Shown here one piece after another: positions 1-8,434 of a stretch of DNA of 64,000 nucleotides; the stretch's first letter is position 1, and each line of letters opens with the position of its first letter. The stretch comes from Streptomyces sp. NRRL F-5123. Its GTDB lineage: Bacteria > Actinomycetota > Actinomycetes > Streptomycetales > Streptomycetaceae. The DNA is taken from the NCBI RefSeq assembly GCF_000721495.1, contig NZ_JOHY01000014.1:62001-126000 (forward strand). Reading direction: 5' to 3'. The translations under genes were made by a program, and so were the position numbers. The notes under the pieces were generated by a model. It did not search any database. It worked only from the letters and a program-made list of their open reading frames with translations, and was not told the origin of the DNA.

Positions 1-95
1 AGGCGCTCGTCGCCCTGCCGTACTACCGGGAGTCCAACCCCGCGATGGCCCGCAACGCCCGCCACGTCATCCGGGCGGTGCTGGGCGGCGGGTGA
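1..95 (+). CDS. C-terminal end of an unidentified protein (partial)
   Basis: The reading frame that enters the window at base 3 stays open for 30 codons and stops at TGA 93-95. It has the G/C-rich third positions expected of a real Streptomyces gene. The visible tail contains ALPYYRESNPAMARNARHVI and ends in a Gly run. It is too short for me to name a family. It converges on the adenosine deaminase gene, and a strong hairpin follows immediately. Confidence 0.55.
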   Translation, partial: ALVALPYYRESNPAMARNARHVIRAVLGGG

Positions 96-101
96 CACGG
101 C

Positions 102-150
102 CCCCGCGCCGCCCGCCCCTCTTCCGTAACTGGGGGCGGGCGGCGCGGGG
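102..150. terminator. Bidirectional hairpin terminator
   Basis: There is a perfect 18-bp inverted repeat (102-119 with 133-150) and a 13-nt loop. It lies between the convergent stop codons at 95 and 162. No T-tract follows, which is usual for terminators in this GC range. Confidence 0.75.
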
Positions 151-161
151 CGGGGCGGGCG

Positions 162-1805
162 TCAGCGCGCTGCGACGGCCTGTTCGAAGGCCGCGAACGC
201 CGCCTCCTGGCGCCATTCGAGAGCGGCCCGGGGACTGGCGGCGAGCAGGCGGCGGCAGGCCGCGGAGACCGGGCGGCCGGTGCCGGGGAGCCCGCCGCGG
301 CAGGCCGGCTGCGGGAGGTAGCCCAGGGCGGTGGGGTTGCCCTGCCAGAGGGAGGCGCCGGGCAGGAAGGCGTACTGCAGGGACGCGCGGGCCAGGTCCT
401 TCAGTGCCGGGTACGCCAGCGCGTAGGTCGCGGCGGCGTACTCGTACTCGTGGCTGATGTCGATGCGGGAGATGCCCGGGTCGTCGGTCGCGAGGACGAC
501 GGGCACGCCGTACGCCCGGTAGGTCTCGAAGGGGTGCTCGGTGCCCTTGACCCCGAGGATCTGAGCGTTGCTGCTGAAGGGCACCTCGACGGCGACCTGG
601 CGGGCCGCCATCGTGCGGGCGGTGGCCTGCCAGCCGTCCTCGTGGACCAGGTCGACGCCGTGCCCGATGCGCTCGGCGCCGGCCACCTGTACGGCCTCCC
701 CGATGTGGAAGGCCAGATCGGCCGGCTTGACCAGACCGGGCCACAACTCACCGGCGTGCAGGGTCACATGGGCTTTCGGGTAGATCCCGCGCAGGTACTG
801 GAGCATGCGCATCTGGAGGCTGTAGTCGCGCAGCGCGATCTCGCCGTCCTCCGGCATCACCAGGTTGACGGCGACGAACCGCGGATCGGCCTCGGCCAGC
901 CGCATGCCGGCTTCCATCTGCGTGAAGACGCGTTCGGGCGCGGTTCCGCGGGAGACCTGGGAGATCCACCGCACGGTGAGCCCGCAGCCGGGCCGGGCGG
1001 CGGCCGTGCCGCAGCGCTCTGCGGTACGGAACTCGGTGTCGGCGTCGTCGGCCTCCTTGCGGGCCGCAGCCACGACCGCGTCGAGCTTGCCGTCCGCGGT
1101 CAGCTTCGCGTGCAGTGCGGCGAGGTCGGGGTCCCAGCCCACCTGCGCGGCCAGCCGCTTGGCCTCCCCGGAGGCGGGGGTGACCATCGTTTCCAGGTAG
1201 AACTGGTTCTGCGCCACCGCCGTGTCCGCGACCTCGGCGAGCATGTCGCCTCGGTGCCGCCAGGTCACCTCGCCGAACTTGTCGAAGGCGGTGAAGAAGT
1301 GGTCGTGCCCGTCGCCGTCCGGCGGGAAGTCCTGCATGGACCAGGCGCGCACGATCGTGCCGTGGAAGGCGGCGTCGGTGCGCGCGTCCGCCGCGGGCCG
1401 GGTGCCTGGCCCGCAGGGCGGCTCGACCGCGGTCACGGTCCGGGTGTCGATGCACAGCCCGTCCTCGGCGGCCCGGTTGACCAGGTATTCGGTCGAGACC
1501 GCGCCGGAGAGGTGGTTGTGCAGGTCGCCGCCCTTGGGCATCGCCACGAAGAAGTCGCGCAGCCGCGCCGGGTTGCCGCGGACGGAGCGCAGGTACGCGT
1601 CGGTGAGCGCCTCGGCGGGTGTCACCGGCCGGGCAGCCGCCGAGGCGGTACGGGAGGCCGTACCTGACGCCGTGACCGGCCGCGCAGCCGGCGGCGGGGC
1701 CGCGGGCGCGGGTGCGGCCAGCGTGCACACCACCGCGAGCGCGCCGAGGCCGGCAGCCGCCAGCCGCCGGGCCCGGCGGGCGGGGGAGAAACCGTTGATG
1801 ATCAT
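162..1805 (-). CDS. Secreted adenosine deaminase family protein
   Basis: This is probably a metal-dependent adenosine deaminase that converts (deoxy)adenosine to inosine outside the cytoplasm. The chosen ATG at 1805 gives 547 residues. They begin with an arginine-containing n-region and a hydrophobic Ala/Leu stretch (about residues 12-36) typical of a Sec or Tat signal peptide. Family motifs are visible: the HxH metal pair in GGDLHNHLSGA (H96, H98), TLHAGE, IGHGVD and the catalytic-site motif ATDDPG near the C-terminus. The length exceeds the about 350 residues of cytosolic Add and fits the secreted family. The start is uncertain because no strong ribosome site precedes it and in-frame GTGs lie upstream to 1862. 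It is divergent from the flavoprotein gene. Confidence 0.85.
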   Translation of the reverse strand: MIINGFSPARRARRLAAAGLGALAVVCTLAAPAPAAPPPAARPVTASGTASRTASAAARPVTPAEALTDAYLRSVRGNPARLRDFFVAMPKGGDLHNHLSGAVSTEYLVNRAAEDGLCIDTRTVTAVEPPCGPGTRPAADARTDAAFHGTIVRAWSMQDFPPDGDGHDHFFTAFDKFGEVTWRHRGDMLAEVADTAVAQNQFYLETMVTPASGEAKRLAAQVGWDPDLAALHAKLTADGKLDAVVAAARKEADDADTEFRTAERCGTAAARPGCGLTVRWISQVSRGTAPERVFTQMEAGMRLAEADPRFVAVNLVMPEDGEIALRDYSLQMRMLQYLRGIYPKAHVTLHAGELWPGLVKPADLAFHIGEAVQVAGAERIGHGVDLVHEDGWQATARTMAARQVAVEVPFSSNAQILGVKGTEHPFETYRAYGVPVVLATDDPGISRIDISHEYEYAAATYALAYPALKDLARASLQYAFLPGASLWQGNPTALGYLPQPACRGGLPGTGRPVSAACRRLLAASPRAALEWRQEAAFAAFEQAVAAR

Positions 1806-1976
1806 GGTGTCATCGTGGTCACCGGGCGCCCCGCACGGGCGAGTTGACACACCGCCACGCACCCGCCGTCACCCGTACGGGGGTACGGCCGCCGGTGCCT
1901 CGCGGGATACGCCGTTCGGCCCCGCGGGCGGGGCCGTCCGCATCGAGCGGCCGGTCGGCGGGTAGCCATACGTGAT

Positions 1977-3428
1977 GTGAAGGACGAGAGCGGCGATACC
2001 AGCGAGAACGGCGATATCAGAGATATCAGCGCCACCGACGCGAGCGACGTGAGCGACGTGAACGACGAGCACCGTGACGACGACGTGCGGCACCCCGGTG
2101 ACACGAGTGGGCCGCACCGCCCCGCCCGGACCGAACCGTCCGCCCAGGACACCCGCACCGCGCAGGACGCCCAGGTCATCGTGGTCGGCGCGGGCCCGGC
2201 CGGCTCCAGCGCGGCCTTCCACCTCGCGCGGGCCGGGGTGGACGTCCTGATGCTGGAGAAGGACGACTTCCCGCGCGAGAAGGTGTGCGGGGACGGGCTG
2301 ACCCCGCGCGGCGTCCACCAGCTCGTGCGCATGGGCGTCGACGTCACCGGCGAGGGCTGGCACCGCTCGCGCGGCATGCGCTGGGTCTGCGGCGAGCGCC
2401 AGGTGCTGATCGACTGGCCGAACCTCGCGCGCTTCCCGGACTTCGGACTGACCCGCACCCGGCACGACTTCGACGAGATCCTGGCCCGCCACGCCCAGGC
2501 GGCCGGCGCCCGGCTGCACACCGGGGTGAAGGTCACCGCGCCGCTCACCGACCGCACCGGCCGGGTCGTCGGCGTCCGCGCCGCGGCCGGTCCCGACGGC
2601 GAACCGGTCGAGCACCGCGCGCCGCTGGTCGTCGCGGCCGACGGCGCCTCCGCGCGGCTCGCCGTCGCGCTGGGCGCGCACCGCGACAAGGCCCGGCCGA
2701 TGGCCACCGCCGTACGCCGCTACTTCCGCAGCCCCACCCGCTCCGGCGAGGAGTACCTGGAGCTGTGGGCGGATCTGCGGCTGCCGCAGAGCGACGCCTG
2801 GCTGCCCGGCTACGGCTGGATCTTCCCGCTGGGCGACGGGCGGGTGAACGTCGGGGTGGGCGTGCTGGGCCGCCGCGGGCGGCGCACCCCCGACCTGCGC
2901 GCCGCGCTCGCCGCGTGGCTGGAGCGGACCCCGCCGGAGTGGGGCCTGGACGAGGCGGGCGCCGACGGCCCGCTGCGCAGCGCCGCCCTGCCGATGGGCC
3001 TGAACCGCCGCCCGCAGTACGGCCGCGGGCTGATGCTCGTCGGAGACAGCGCGGGCACGATCAGCCCGTGGAACGGCGAGGGCATCTGCCAGGCCATGGA
3101 GTCCGGCGAGGCCGCGGCCGAGGTCGCCGCCCTCGCGCTGACCCGCCCGGCGGGCCCCGGCCGCGAGCGCGTCCTGCAGAGCTACCCCGCGGTGCTCGAC
3201 CGCCGCTGGGGCCGCTACTACCGGCTCGGCAACGCGGCGGCGACGTACGTGCTCAGCCGCTCCGGCTTCGAGCCGCTGCTCGCCCGCATCATCGACCGGC
3301 CCGCCCTGGTCGACGGCATGGCCCGGCTGCTGACCAACCTCACCGACGACCCCTCGCGCGACGCCGTCGACCACGTCGTCAACGCCCTCGTCCGCCTCAC
3401 CCCGGCGCGCGCCGCGACCACCCGCTGA
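1977..3428 (+). CDS. Geranylgeranyl reductase family FAD oxidoreductase
   Basis: This is a flavoprotein of the geranylgeranyl reductase family, which reduces isoprenoid double bonds (for example in menaquinone or lipid side chains). It has a Rossmann motif VIVVGAGPAGSSAA at about residues 68-81, the family signature FPREKVCGDGLTPR, and a second FAD motif around LMLVGDSAGTISPWNGEGI. The GTG at 1977 gives 483 residues, about 60 more than usual. The extra N-terminus is Asp/Ser/Thr-rich and low-complexity, encoded by short repeats with GATATC and GCGACGTGA units, so translation may really begin further in (for example a GTG within 2057-2100). It is transcribed divergently from the deaminase. Confidence 0.85.
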   Translation: MKDESGDTSENGDIRDISATDASDVSDVNDEHRDDDVRHPGDTSGPHRPARTEPSAQDTRTAQDAQVIVVGAGPAGSSAAFHLARAGVDVLMLEKDDFPREKVCGDGLTPRGVHQLVRMGVDVTGEGWHRSRGMRWVCGERQVLIDWPNLARFPDFGLTRTRHDFDEILARHAQAAGARLHTGVKVTAPLTDRTGRVVGVRAAAGPDGEPVEHRAPLVVAADGASARLAVALGAHRDKARPMATAVRRYFRSPTRSGEEYLELWADLRLPQSDAWLPGYGWIFPLGDGRVNVGVGVLGRRGRRTPDLRAALAAWLERTPPEWGLDEAGADGPLRSAALPMGLNRRPQYGRGLMLVGDSAGTISPWNGEGICQAMESGEAAAEVAALALTRPAGPGRERVLQSYPAVLDRRWGRYYRLGNAAATYVLSRSGFEPLLARIIDRPALVDGMARLLTNLTDDPSRDAVDHVVNALVRLTPARAATTR

Positions 3429-3441
3429 CCCGGCCCGCCGT

Positions 3442-3476
3442 CTGCTCGTCCCCGCCACCGCACCGGGGACGGGCAG
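3442..3476 (+). terminator. Hairpin downstream of the GGR-family gene
   Basis: The arms CTGC-T-CGTCCCC (3442-3453) and GGGGACG-G-GCAG (3465-3476) form a 12-bp stem that includes one G-U pair, with an 11-nt loop. It begins 13 nt after the stop codon at 3428. Confidence 0.55.
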
Positions 3477-3515
3477 GCGGAATAACCTGTACCCGCCACG
3501 TTGCTGCACACGGTC

Positions 3516-4460
3516 ATGACTGCACTGCGCAAACTCGGGTCGTCGGACATCGAGGTCTTCCCGCTCAGCCTCGGCGGGAACGTCTTCGGCTGGTCCTCGG
3601 ACAAGGCCACCTCCTTCGCCGTCCTCGACGCCTACACCGAGGCGGGCGGCAACTTCGTCGACACCGCCGACGCCTACTCCGCCTGGGTACCGGGCAACGA
3701 GGGCGGCGAGTCGGAACGCATCATCGGGGAGTGGCTGGCGGCCCGCGGCAACCGCGACAGCGTCGTCGTCGCGACCAAGGTGAGCCGGCACCCCGAATTC
3801 CTCGGGCTGCGCCCGGACAACATCAAGGCCGCAGCGGAGGCCTCGCTGCGCCGCCTCGGCACCGACCGCATCGACCTGTACTACACGCACTTCGACGACC
3901 CCGAGGTGCCGGTCGGGGACATCGTCACCGCTCTGGACGACCTGGTGCGCGAGGGCAAGGTCCGGGCCGTCGCCGCGTCCAACATCAGCGCCGAGCGGCT
4001 GACGGAGTCGCTGGAGTTCTCCGCGCGCGAGGGCAAGGCGGCTTACGTGGCCCTCCAGCCGCACTACAACCTGATGTCCCGCGACACCTACGAGGGCCCG
4101 CTCCAGGACGTCGCCGTTCGCCACGGCCTCGCGGTCGTGCCGTACTTCGCGCTGGCCGCGGGCTTCCTGACCGGCAAGCACCGCGCCGGGGAGACCGTGG
4201 ACAGCGCCCGGTCGCAGCGTGTCGAGGGCTACGTCGGCAGCGAGCGCGGCAACCGTGTGCTGGCCGCGCTGGAGCGCACCGCCGCCGCGCACGGCGCGCA
4301 CGTGGCCTCCGTGGCGCTCGCCTGGCTCGCCGCCCAGCCCGGCGTCGTCGCGCCCATTGCCAGCGCCCGCGTCCCCGGCCAGCTGCCCCCGCTGGTCGCC
4401 TTCCCGGAGCTGCGGCTGACCGCCGCGGAGGTCGAGGCGCTGACCGAGGCGTCCGCCTGA
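3516..4460 (+). CDS. Aldo/keto reductase family protein
   Basis: This is an NADPH-dependent aldo/keto reductase of the YajO/Kv-beta-like type, 314 residues from the ATG at 3516. A TTG five codons upstream is also open. The catalytic tetrad residues are recognisable: Asp and Tyr in VDTADAYS, Lys in VVATKVS and His in YYTHFDDP. The C-terminal half keeps the LQPHYNLM and VVPYFALAAGFLTGK strands of the barrel. The substrate cannot be predicted. It lies in tandem after the flavoprotein gene but beyond a hairpin, so it is probably transcribed separately. It converges on the kinase-like gene. Confidence 0.88.
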   Translation: MTALRKLGSSDIEVFPLSLGGNVFGWSSDKATSFAVLDAYTEAGGNFVDTADAYSAWVPGNEGGESERIIGEWLAARGNRDSVVVATKVSRHPEFLGLRPDNIKAAAEASLRRLGTDRIDLYYTHFDDPEVPVGDIVTALDDLVREGKVRAVAASNISAERLTESLEFSAREGKAAYVALQPHYNLMSRDTYEGPLQDVAVRHGLAVVPYFALAAGFLTGKHRAGETVDSARSQRVEGYVGSERGNRVLAALERTAAAHGAHVASVALAWLAAQPGVVAPIASARVPGQLPPLVAFPELRLTAAEVEALTEASA

Positions 4461-4473
4461 CGCCGCGCGGCCC

Positions 4474-5400
4474 TCAGGGCCGGGTCGCCGTCCGCCCCCC
4501 GGCGGACGGCGACCCGGTGCCGGCCGGGCGTCGGGCGCGGAAGGGCGCGACGACGTCGCGCACGTAGCCGACGGCGTCCCAGTCGTCGACGCCGTGCGCC
4601 AGTGCGCTCAGGACCTCGCGCAGGTGCAGTACGGGCATGCGCTCCCGCCACCCGCTCGCGAGCGGCGCCACCTCGGCGTAAGCCGAGAAGAAGCGCTCCG
4701 AGGCGGGCGGCCGCGGCGAGCACCACAGCATGCTCAGCTCGGACTCGGCCCAGGTGTACGACACGGCGGGGTCGACGACCGCGACGCCGACGTCCGGCGC
4801 GCCCAGGACGTTGCCCGACCACAGGTCACCGTGGTTGAGGCAGGCCGGCTGCTCGGGGACCAGCTCGGGCAGCCGCTCGCAGAGCCGCTCCAGGGCCCGC
4901 CGGTCGTCCGCGTCCAGCCGGCCGTCGACGAACGCCAGCCAGTGCAGGACGCGGTGCTCGGCGAAGAACGCGTGGCCGTCGGCCGTCCAGGTGTTGATCT
5001 GCGGCAGCCGCCCCAGCCGGCCGTCGCGGTGCCAGCCGAACCGGTCGTGGACCGTCGAGGCGTGCAGCCGCGCGACCGCCCGGCCCAGTTCCTCCCACGC
5101 CTCGCCGGTGTCCGGGAAGGCCGGGAAGAGGGCGAGCACCAGCAGCTCGGACGACGCCAGCAGCACGTCGGGCGTGCGCAGGCCCGCCTCGCGCAACACG
5201 CGCAGGCCCGCCGCCTCGATCCGGAAGAGGTCGGGTATCGCCTCGGTCACCGTCTTCGCGAAGACCTGTCCGCCCCCGGCGAGCGTGGCGACACCGGCCT
5301 GCGCGACGGCCCCGCCCGGCGCGGCGCGCACCTCCTCGACGTCGAATCCGGCCGACAGCAGCCGCTCCCGCAGGAGCCGGGATTCAGGGTGGTCCGTCAT
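4474..5400 (-). CDS. Fructosamine kinase family protein
   Basis: This is a protein of the fructosamine-3-kinase/aminoglycoside phosphotransferase fold, likely phosphorylating Amadori-type sugar adducts or a related small molecule in the cytoplasm. It has 308 residues from the ATG at 5400, the usual family length. The family pattern is clear: FAKTV for the ATP-binding lysine, FGWHRDGRLG with the INTWTADGHAFF segment, the catalytic loop LNHGDLWSGNVLG and the metal-binding Asp in VAVVDPAVSY. It stands alone on this strand. The final codons are encoded by a perfect hairpin. Confidence 0.85.
   Translation of the reverse strand: MTDHPESRLLRERLLSAGFDVEEVRAAPGGAVAQAGVATLAGGGQVFAKTVTEAIPDLFRIEAAGLRVLREAGLRTPDVLLASSELLVLALFPAFPDTGEAWEELGRAVARLHASTVHDRFGWHRDGRLGRLPQINTWTADGHAFFAEHRVLHWLAFVDGRLDADDRRALERLCERLPELVPEQPACLNHGDLWSGNVLGAPDVGVAVVDPAVSYTWAESELSMLWCSPRPPASERFFSAYAEVAPLASGWRERMPVLHLREVLSALAHGVDDWDAVGYVRDVVAPFRARRPAGTGSPSAGGRTATRP
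4481..4516. terminator. Perfect hairpin embedded in the 3' end of the kinase gene
   Basis: A 16-bp perfect inverted repeat (4481-4496 with 4501-4516) encloses a 4-nt CCCC loop. It starts 20 nt after the aldo/keto reductase stop and lies inside the last codons of the opposing kinase gene. It can terminate the reductase transcript, and the same bases encode the kinase C-terminus. Confidence 0.7.
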
Positions 5401-5582
5401 GCGGGCCAGCCTAGTGACGTGACCGGCAAACCCTCCCGGTCACAGCACCAGGCCGGGCCGGGACCGGCGGGGGAGTGTCAGTGGCGGCTGTGACAATGGC
5501 GGACAGCCGGTCGCCACGTCCGGCCGGACCAGGTGAACGGTGGCGGGCCGCCTGCCGTTCCTGCACATCGCGGAGGCCGGGG

Positions 5583-6965
5583 ATGCCCTCACTGCACGAA
5601 TTCGCCACCTGGGAGCCGCTGCTGCGGGTCCTGCGGACCGACTGCCACGAGCAGTGGGGCGGCTCCGCAGGGGTGGTGAGCGGCCAGATCGGCCCCAGGG
5701 GCTGGAGCCTGCCGGTGCGCATGGCCAGGCCGACGCCGGGACGCGCCGCCCAGGTAGAGGACATGGCGGACGCGTTCTCCGCCGTGGAGCGCATTCAGCA
5801 GGCGCTGCGCGAGGAGGGGTGGCAGCACGTCGCCCTCACCGCGGAACTGACGCTCGCCGGACCCGCGTCGATACGGGTCTTCGCGCCGAGCCCGGCCGCC
5901 ACGGCGGGGACGGGCACCGCTGCGCCGGGCGCGCTGCTGTTCGTCGAGGGGGCGGTCCCCGAGCCGTGGCGGCGGCTGCCGGAACCGGCGCCCGACGCGC
6001 GGCCAGCCGCCTCCGCGGACGCGGAACTGGTCGAGCGCACGCTGCGGGAGCGGCTGCCGGACGCCGTGCCCGCCACCGAGGAGGAGATCGTCGGGGCGGA
6101 GCGGCGGCTCGGCGTCACGCTGCCCGCCGAACTGCGCGCGGTCTACCGGGTGGTGCGCGGCCGGTGGACGGACTTCCCCGACCACGACGCCGCCGAGCGG
6201 GTCTACGAGGCGGTCGGCGTCGAACTGCTGCCGCCGGAGGAGCTGTACGTCGCCGACGCCGCGTCGCGGCACTGGCAGTGGCAGCACGCGGCGACCCAGG
6301 CGGTCGTGACCGCGCCGGACGCGGCCGTGCAGGGCCTCGTGGGCTCGCCCGGCTGGATCGCCTTCGGCGGCAACGGCGGCGGCGACGTCTACGCCGTCGA
6401 CCTCACCCCCGGGCCCCGCGGCCGCACCGGGCAGATCGTCTTCATCGGCCACGAGGAGAGTACCGGCGCGGACCTCGTCGCGGACTCGCTCACCGACTTC
6501 GTCGTGCACCGGCGCCCCAGCGCGCACACCGCCGCGCGGGTGCGCGCGGACCGGACGCCGGCCGTCGCCCGTGTCAACCGCGTGGACCTGCCCGATGTCG
6601 CGGCCGCCGCCCACCCCGACCTGGAAGTGCTGAGCATCGGCGTGCTGGAGGGCCCGCCGCTGAGCCTCGCCCCCGCCGTCGGGCTGCCGAAGCTGCGGAC
6701 GCTGACGGCGTATCCGGGCACGCTCGCGGACCCGCTGGAGATATCCGGGCTGAAGGGCCTGGAGTTCCTGGAGCTGGGGCCGGAGGAGTGGCGGGTGCTG
6801 CTGGACGCCGGCGCGGTGCCGTGCGGCCTGGCTGCGGCCGCGATCGTCGCGTACGGCTGCGAGCTGGGGGAGACGGTCGCGCTCTCCAACGAGCTGCTCG
6901 CGCTGTCGGGCCGCCCGCAGATCACCGACGAGGTCCTGCACGGCGACCTCGGCCCGCTGCAGTAG
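5583..6965 (+). CDS. SMI1/KNR4 (SUKH) domain protein
   Basis: The protein has 460 residues from the ATG at 5583, preceded by GGAGG about 8 nt upstream. The middle (about residues 160-310) is a SUKH domain: a helical entry VPATEEEIVGAERRLGVTLP followed by LRAVYRVVRGR and the strand FGGNGGGDVYAVDL. SUKH proteins often act as immunity proteins against secreted polymorphic toxins. The C-terminal part (about 330-440) has leucine-rich strand-like segments such as LEVLSIGVLEGPPLSL. No toxin gene is adjacent, so an immunity role is only possible. The N-terminal 130 residues are unassigned. Confidence 0.75.
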   Translation: MPSLHEFATWEPLLRVLRTDCHEQWGGSAGVVSGQIGPRGWSLPVRMARPTPGRAAQVEDMADAFSAVERIQQALREEGWQHVALTAELTLAGPASIRVFAPSPAATAGTGTAAPGALLFVEGAVPEPWRRLPEPAPDARPAASADAELVERTLRERLPDAVPATEEEIVGAERRLGVTLPAELRAVYRVVRGRWTDFPDHDAAERVYEAVGVELLPPEELYVADAASRHWQWQHAATQAVVTAPDAAVQGLVGSPGWIAFGGNGGGDVYAVDLTPGPRGRTGQIVFIGHEESTGADLVADSLTDFVVHRRPSAHTAARVRADRTPAVARVNRVDLPDVAAAAHPDLEVLSIGVLEGPPLSLAPAVGLPKLRTLTAYPGTLADPLEISGLKGLEFLELGPEEWRVLLDAGAVPCGLAAAAIVAYGCELGETVALSNELLALSGRPQITDEVLHGDLGPLQ

Positions 6966-6970
6966 CACGC

Positions 6971-7001
6971 GGGGCGGCGGGCCGCACCGGTCCGCCGCCC
7001 C
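6971..7001. terminator. Hairpin terminator between convergent genes
   Basis: A 10-bp perfect stem (6971-6980, GGGGCGGCGG region, with 6992-7001) and an 11-nt loop lie between the stop codons at 6965 and 7022. Confidence 0.6.
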
Positions 7002-7021
7002 CCGCCCCCGCCGCGGCAGGC

Positions 7022-8428
7022 TCACAGCGCCCGCAGGATGTCCTCGACCCGCTCCTTCGCGTCGCCGAACAGCATCTGGCTGTTGTCCCGGAAGAACAGC
7101 GGGTTCTGCACCCCCGCGTAGCCGGGGTTCATCGACCGCTTGAAGACGACGACGTTCTCCGCCTCCCACACCCGCAGCACGGGCATGCCGGCGATCGGGC
7201 TGCCGGGGTCGTCGACCGCCGCGGGGTTGACGGTGTCGTTCGCGCCGATGACCAGGACCACCGTGGTCGCGGCCAGGTCGTCGTTGATCTCGTCCATCTC
7301 CAGCACGATGTCGTACGGCACCTTCGCCTCGGCCAGCAGCACGTTCATGTGCCCCGGCAGCCGGCCGGCGACCGGGTGGATGCCGAACCGCACCTCGACG
7401 CCCATGTCCCGCAGCCTGCGCGTCAGATCGGCCACCGGGTACTGCGCCTGTGCCACCGCCATGCCGTAGCCGGGGGTGATGACGACCGACCGGGCGTCCT
7501 TGAGCAGCTTCGCCGTGCCGGATGCGTCGATCTCGCGGTGCTCGCCGTAGTCGGTGGTGTCGGCCGGGCCCGTCTCGACGCCGAAACCGCCCGCGATGAC
7601 CGAGAGGAACGAGCGGTTCATCGCCGTGCACATGATGTACGACAGGTACGCACCGGACGAGCCGACCAGCGCGCCCGTCACGATCAGCAGGTTGTTGTCG
7701 AGCAGGAATCCGGACGCGGCGGCCGCCCAGCCCGAGTAGCTGTTCAGCATCGACACGACGACCGGCATGTCGCCGCCGCCGATCGACGCCACCAGGTGCA
7801 GGCCGAGCGCCAGCGCCACCGCGGTCACGGCGACCAGCAGGCCCACGTTCGGCGAGACCACGAAGGCCACCGTGAGTCCCGCGAAGGCCGCGAGCGCGCC
7901 CAGGTTGAGCAGGTTGCGGCCGGGCAGCATCAGCGGGCTGGACCTGATGCGCGCCGACAGCTTGAGGAAGGCGATGATCGAGCCGGTGAAGGTCACCGCG
8001 CCGATGAAGACGCCGACGAAGACCTCGGCGTGGTGGATGCGCAGCAGGTCGGACGCGATCTCGTGCTGCCCGGCGCCCTTGGCCTCGACGTCCAGGTAGC
8101 CGTTCCAGCCGACCAGCACGGCGGCGAGGCCGACGAAGCTGTGCAGTATCGCGATGAGTTCCGGCATGCCGGTCATCTCGACCCGGCGCGCCCGCCACAG
8201 GCCGATGCCCGCGCCGACGACCATGGCCGCGACGAGCAGCCCCATGCCGGTGGCCGCGATGCTGCGCGAGGCCAGCCCGATGGTCGCGGCCAGCGCGATG
8301 GCCATGCCGGCGATGCCGTAGACCACGCCGGAGCGGGACGTCTCGTGCCGGGACAGCCCGGCGAGGGAGAGGATGAAGAGCAGCGCGGCGACGACGTAGG
8401 CAGCCTGCGCGGCGGTCGATGCGGTCAC
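7022..8428 (-). CDS. pntB: NAD(P) transhydrogenase subunit beta
   Basis: This is the beta subunit of the proton-translocating transhydrogenase, which transfers hydride between NADH and NADP+ across the cytoplasmic membrane. It has 468 residues from the GTG at 8428, with AAGGA about 10 nt upstream. The first about 270 residues are a series of hydrophobic helices. The C-terminal third is the NADP(H)-binding domain III, with [35 protein letters not shown] and [14 protein letters not shown] as hallmark motifs. It lies only 6 nt after pntA in the same direction, so the two form one transcript and one membrane complex. Confidence 0.96.
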   Translation of the reverse strand: MTASTAAQAAYVVAALLFILSLAGLSRHETSRSGVVYGIAGMAIALAATIGLASRSIAATGMGLLVAAMVVGAGIGLWRARRVEMTGMPELIAILHSFVGLAAVLVGWNGYLDVEAKGAGQHEIASDLLRIHHAEVFVGVFIGAVTFTGSIIAFLKLSARIRSSPLMLPGRNLLNLGALAAFAGLTVAFVVSPNVGLLVAVTAVALALGLHLVASIGGGDMPVVVSMLNSYSGWAAAASGFLLDNNLLIVTGALVGSSGAYLSYIMCTAMNRSFLSVIAGGFGVETGPADTTDYGEHREIDASGTAKLLKDARSVVITPGYGMAVAQAQYPVADLTRRLRDMGVEVRFGIHPVAGRLPGHMNVLLAEAKVPYDIVLEMDEINDDLAATTVVLVIGANDTVNPAAVDDPGSPIAGMPVLRVWEAENVVVFKRSMNPGYAGVQNPLFFRDNSQMLFGDAKERVEDILRAL

Positions 8429-8434
8429 GGCGCA

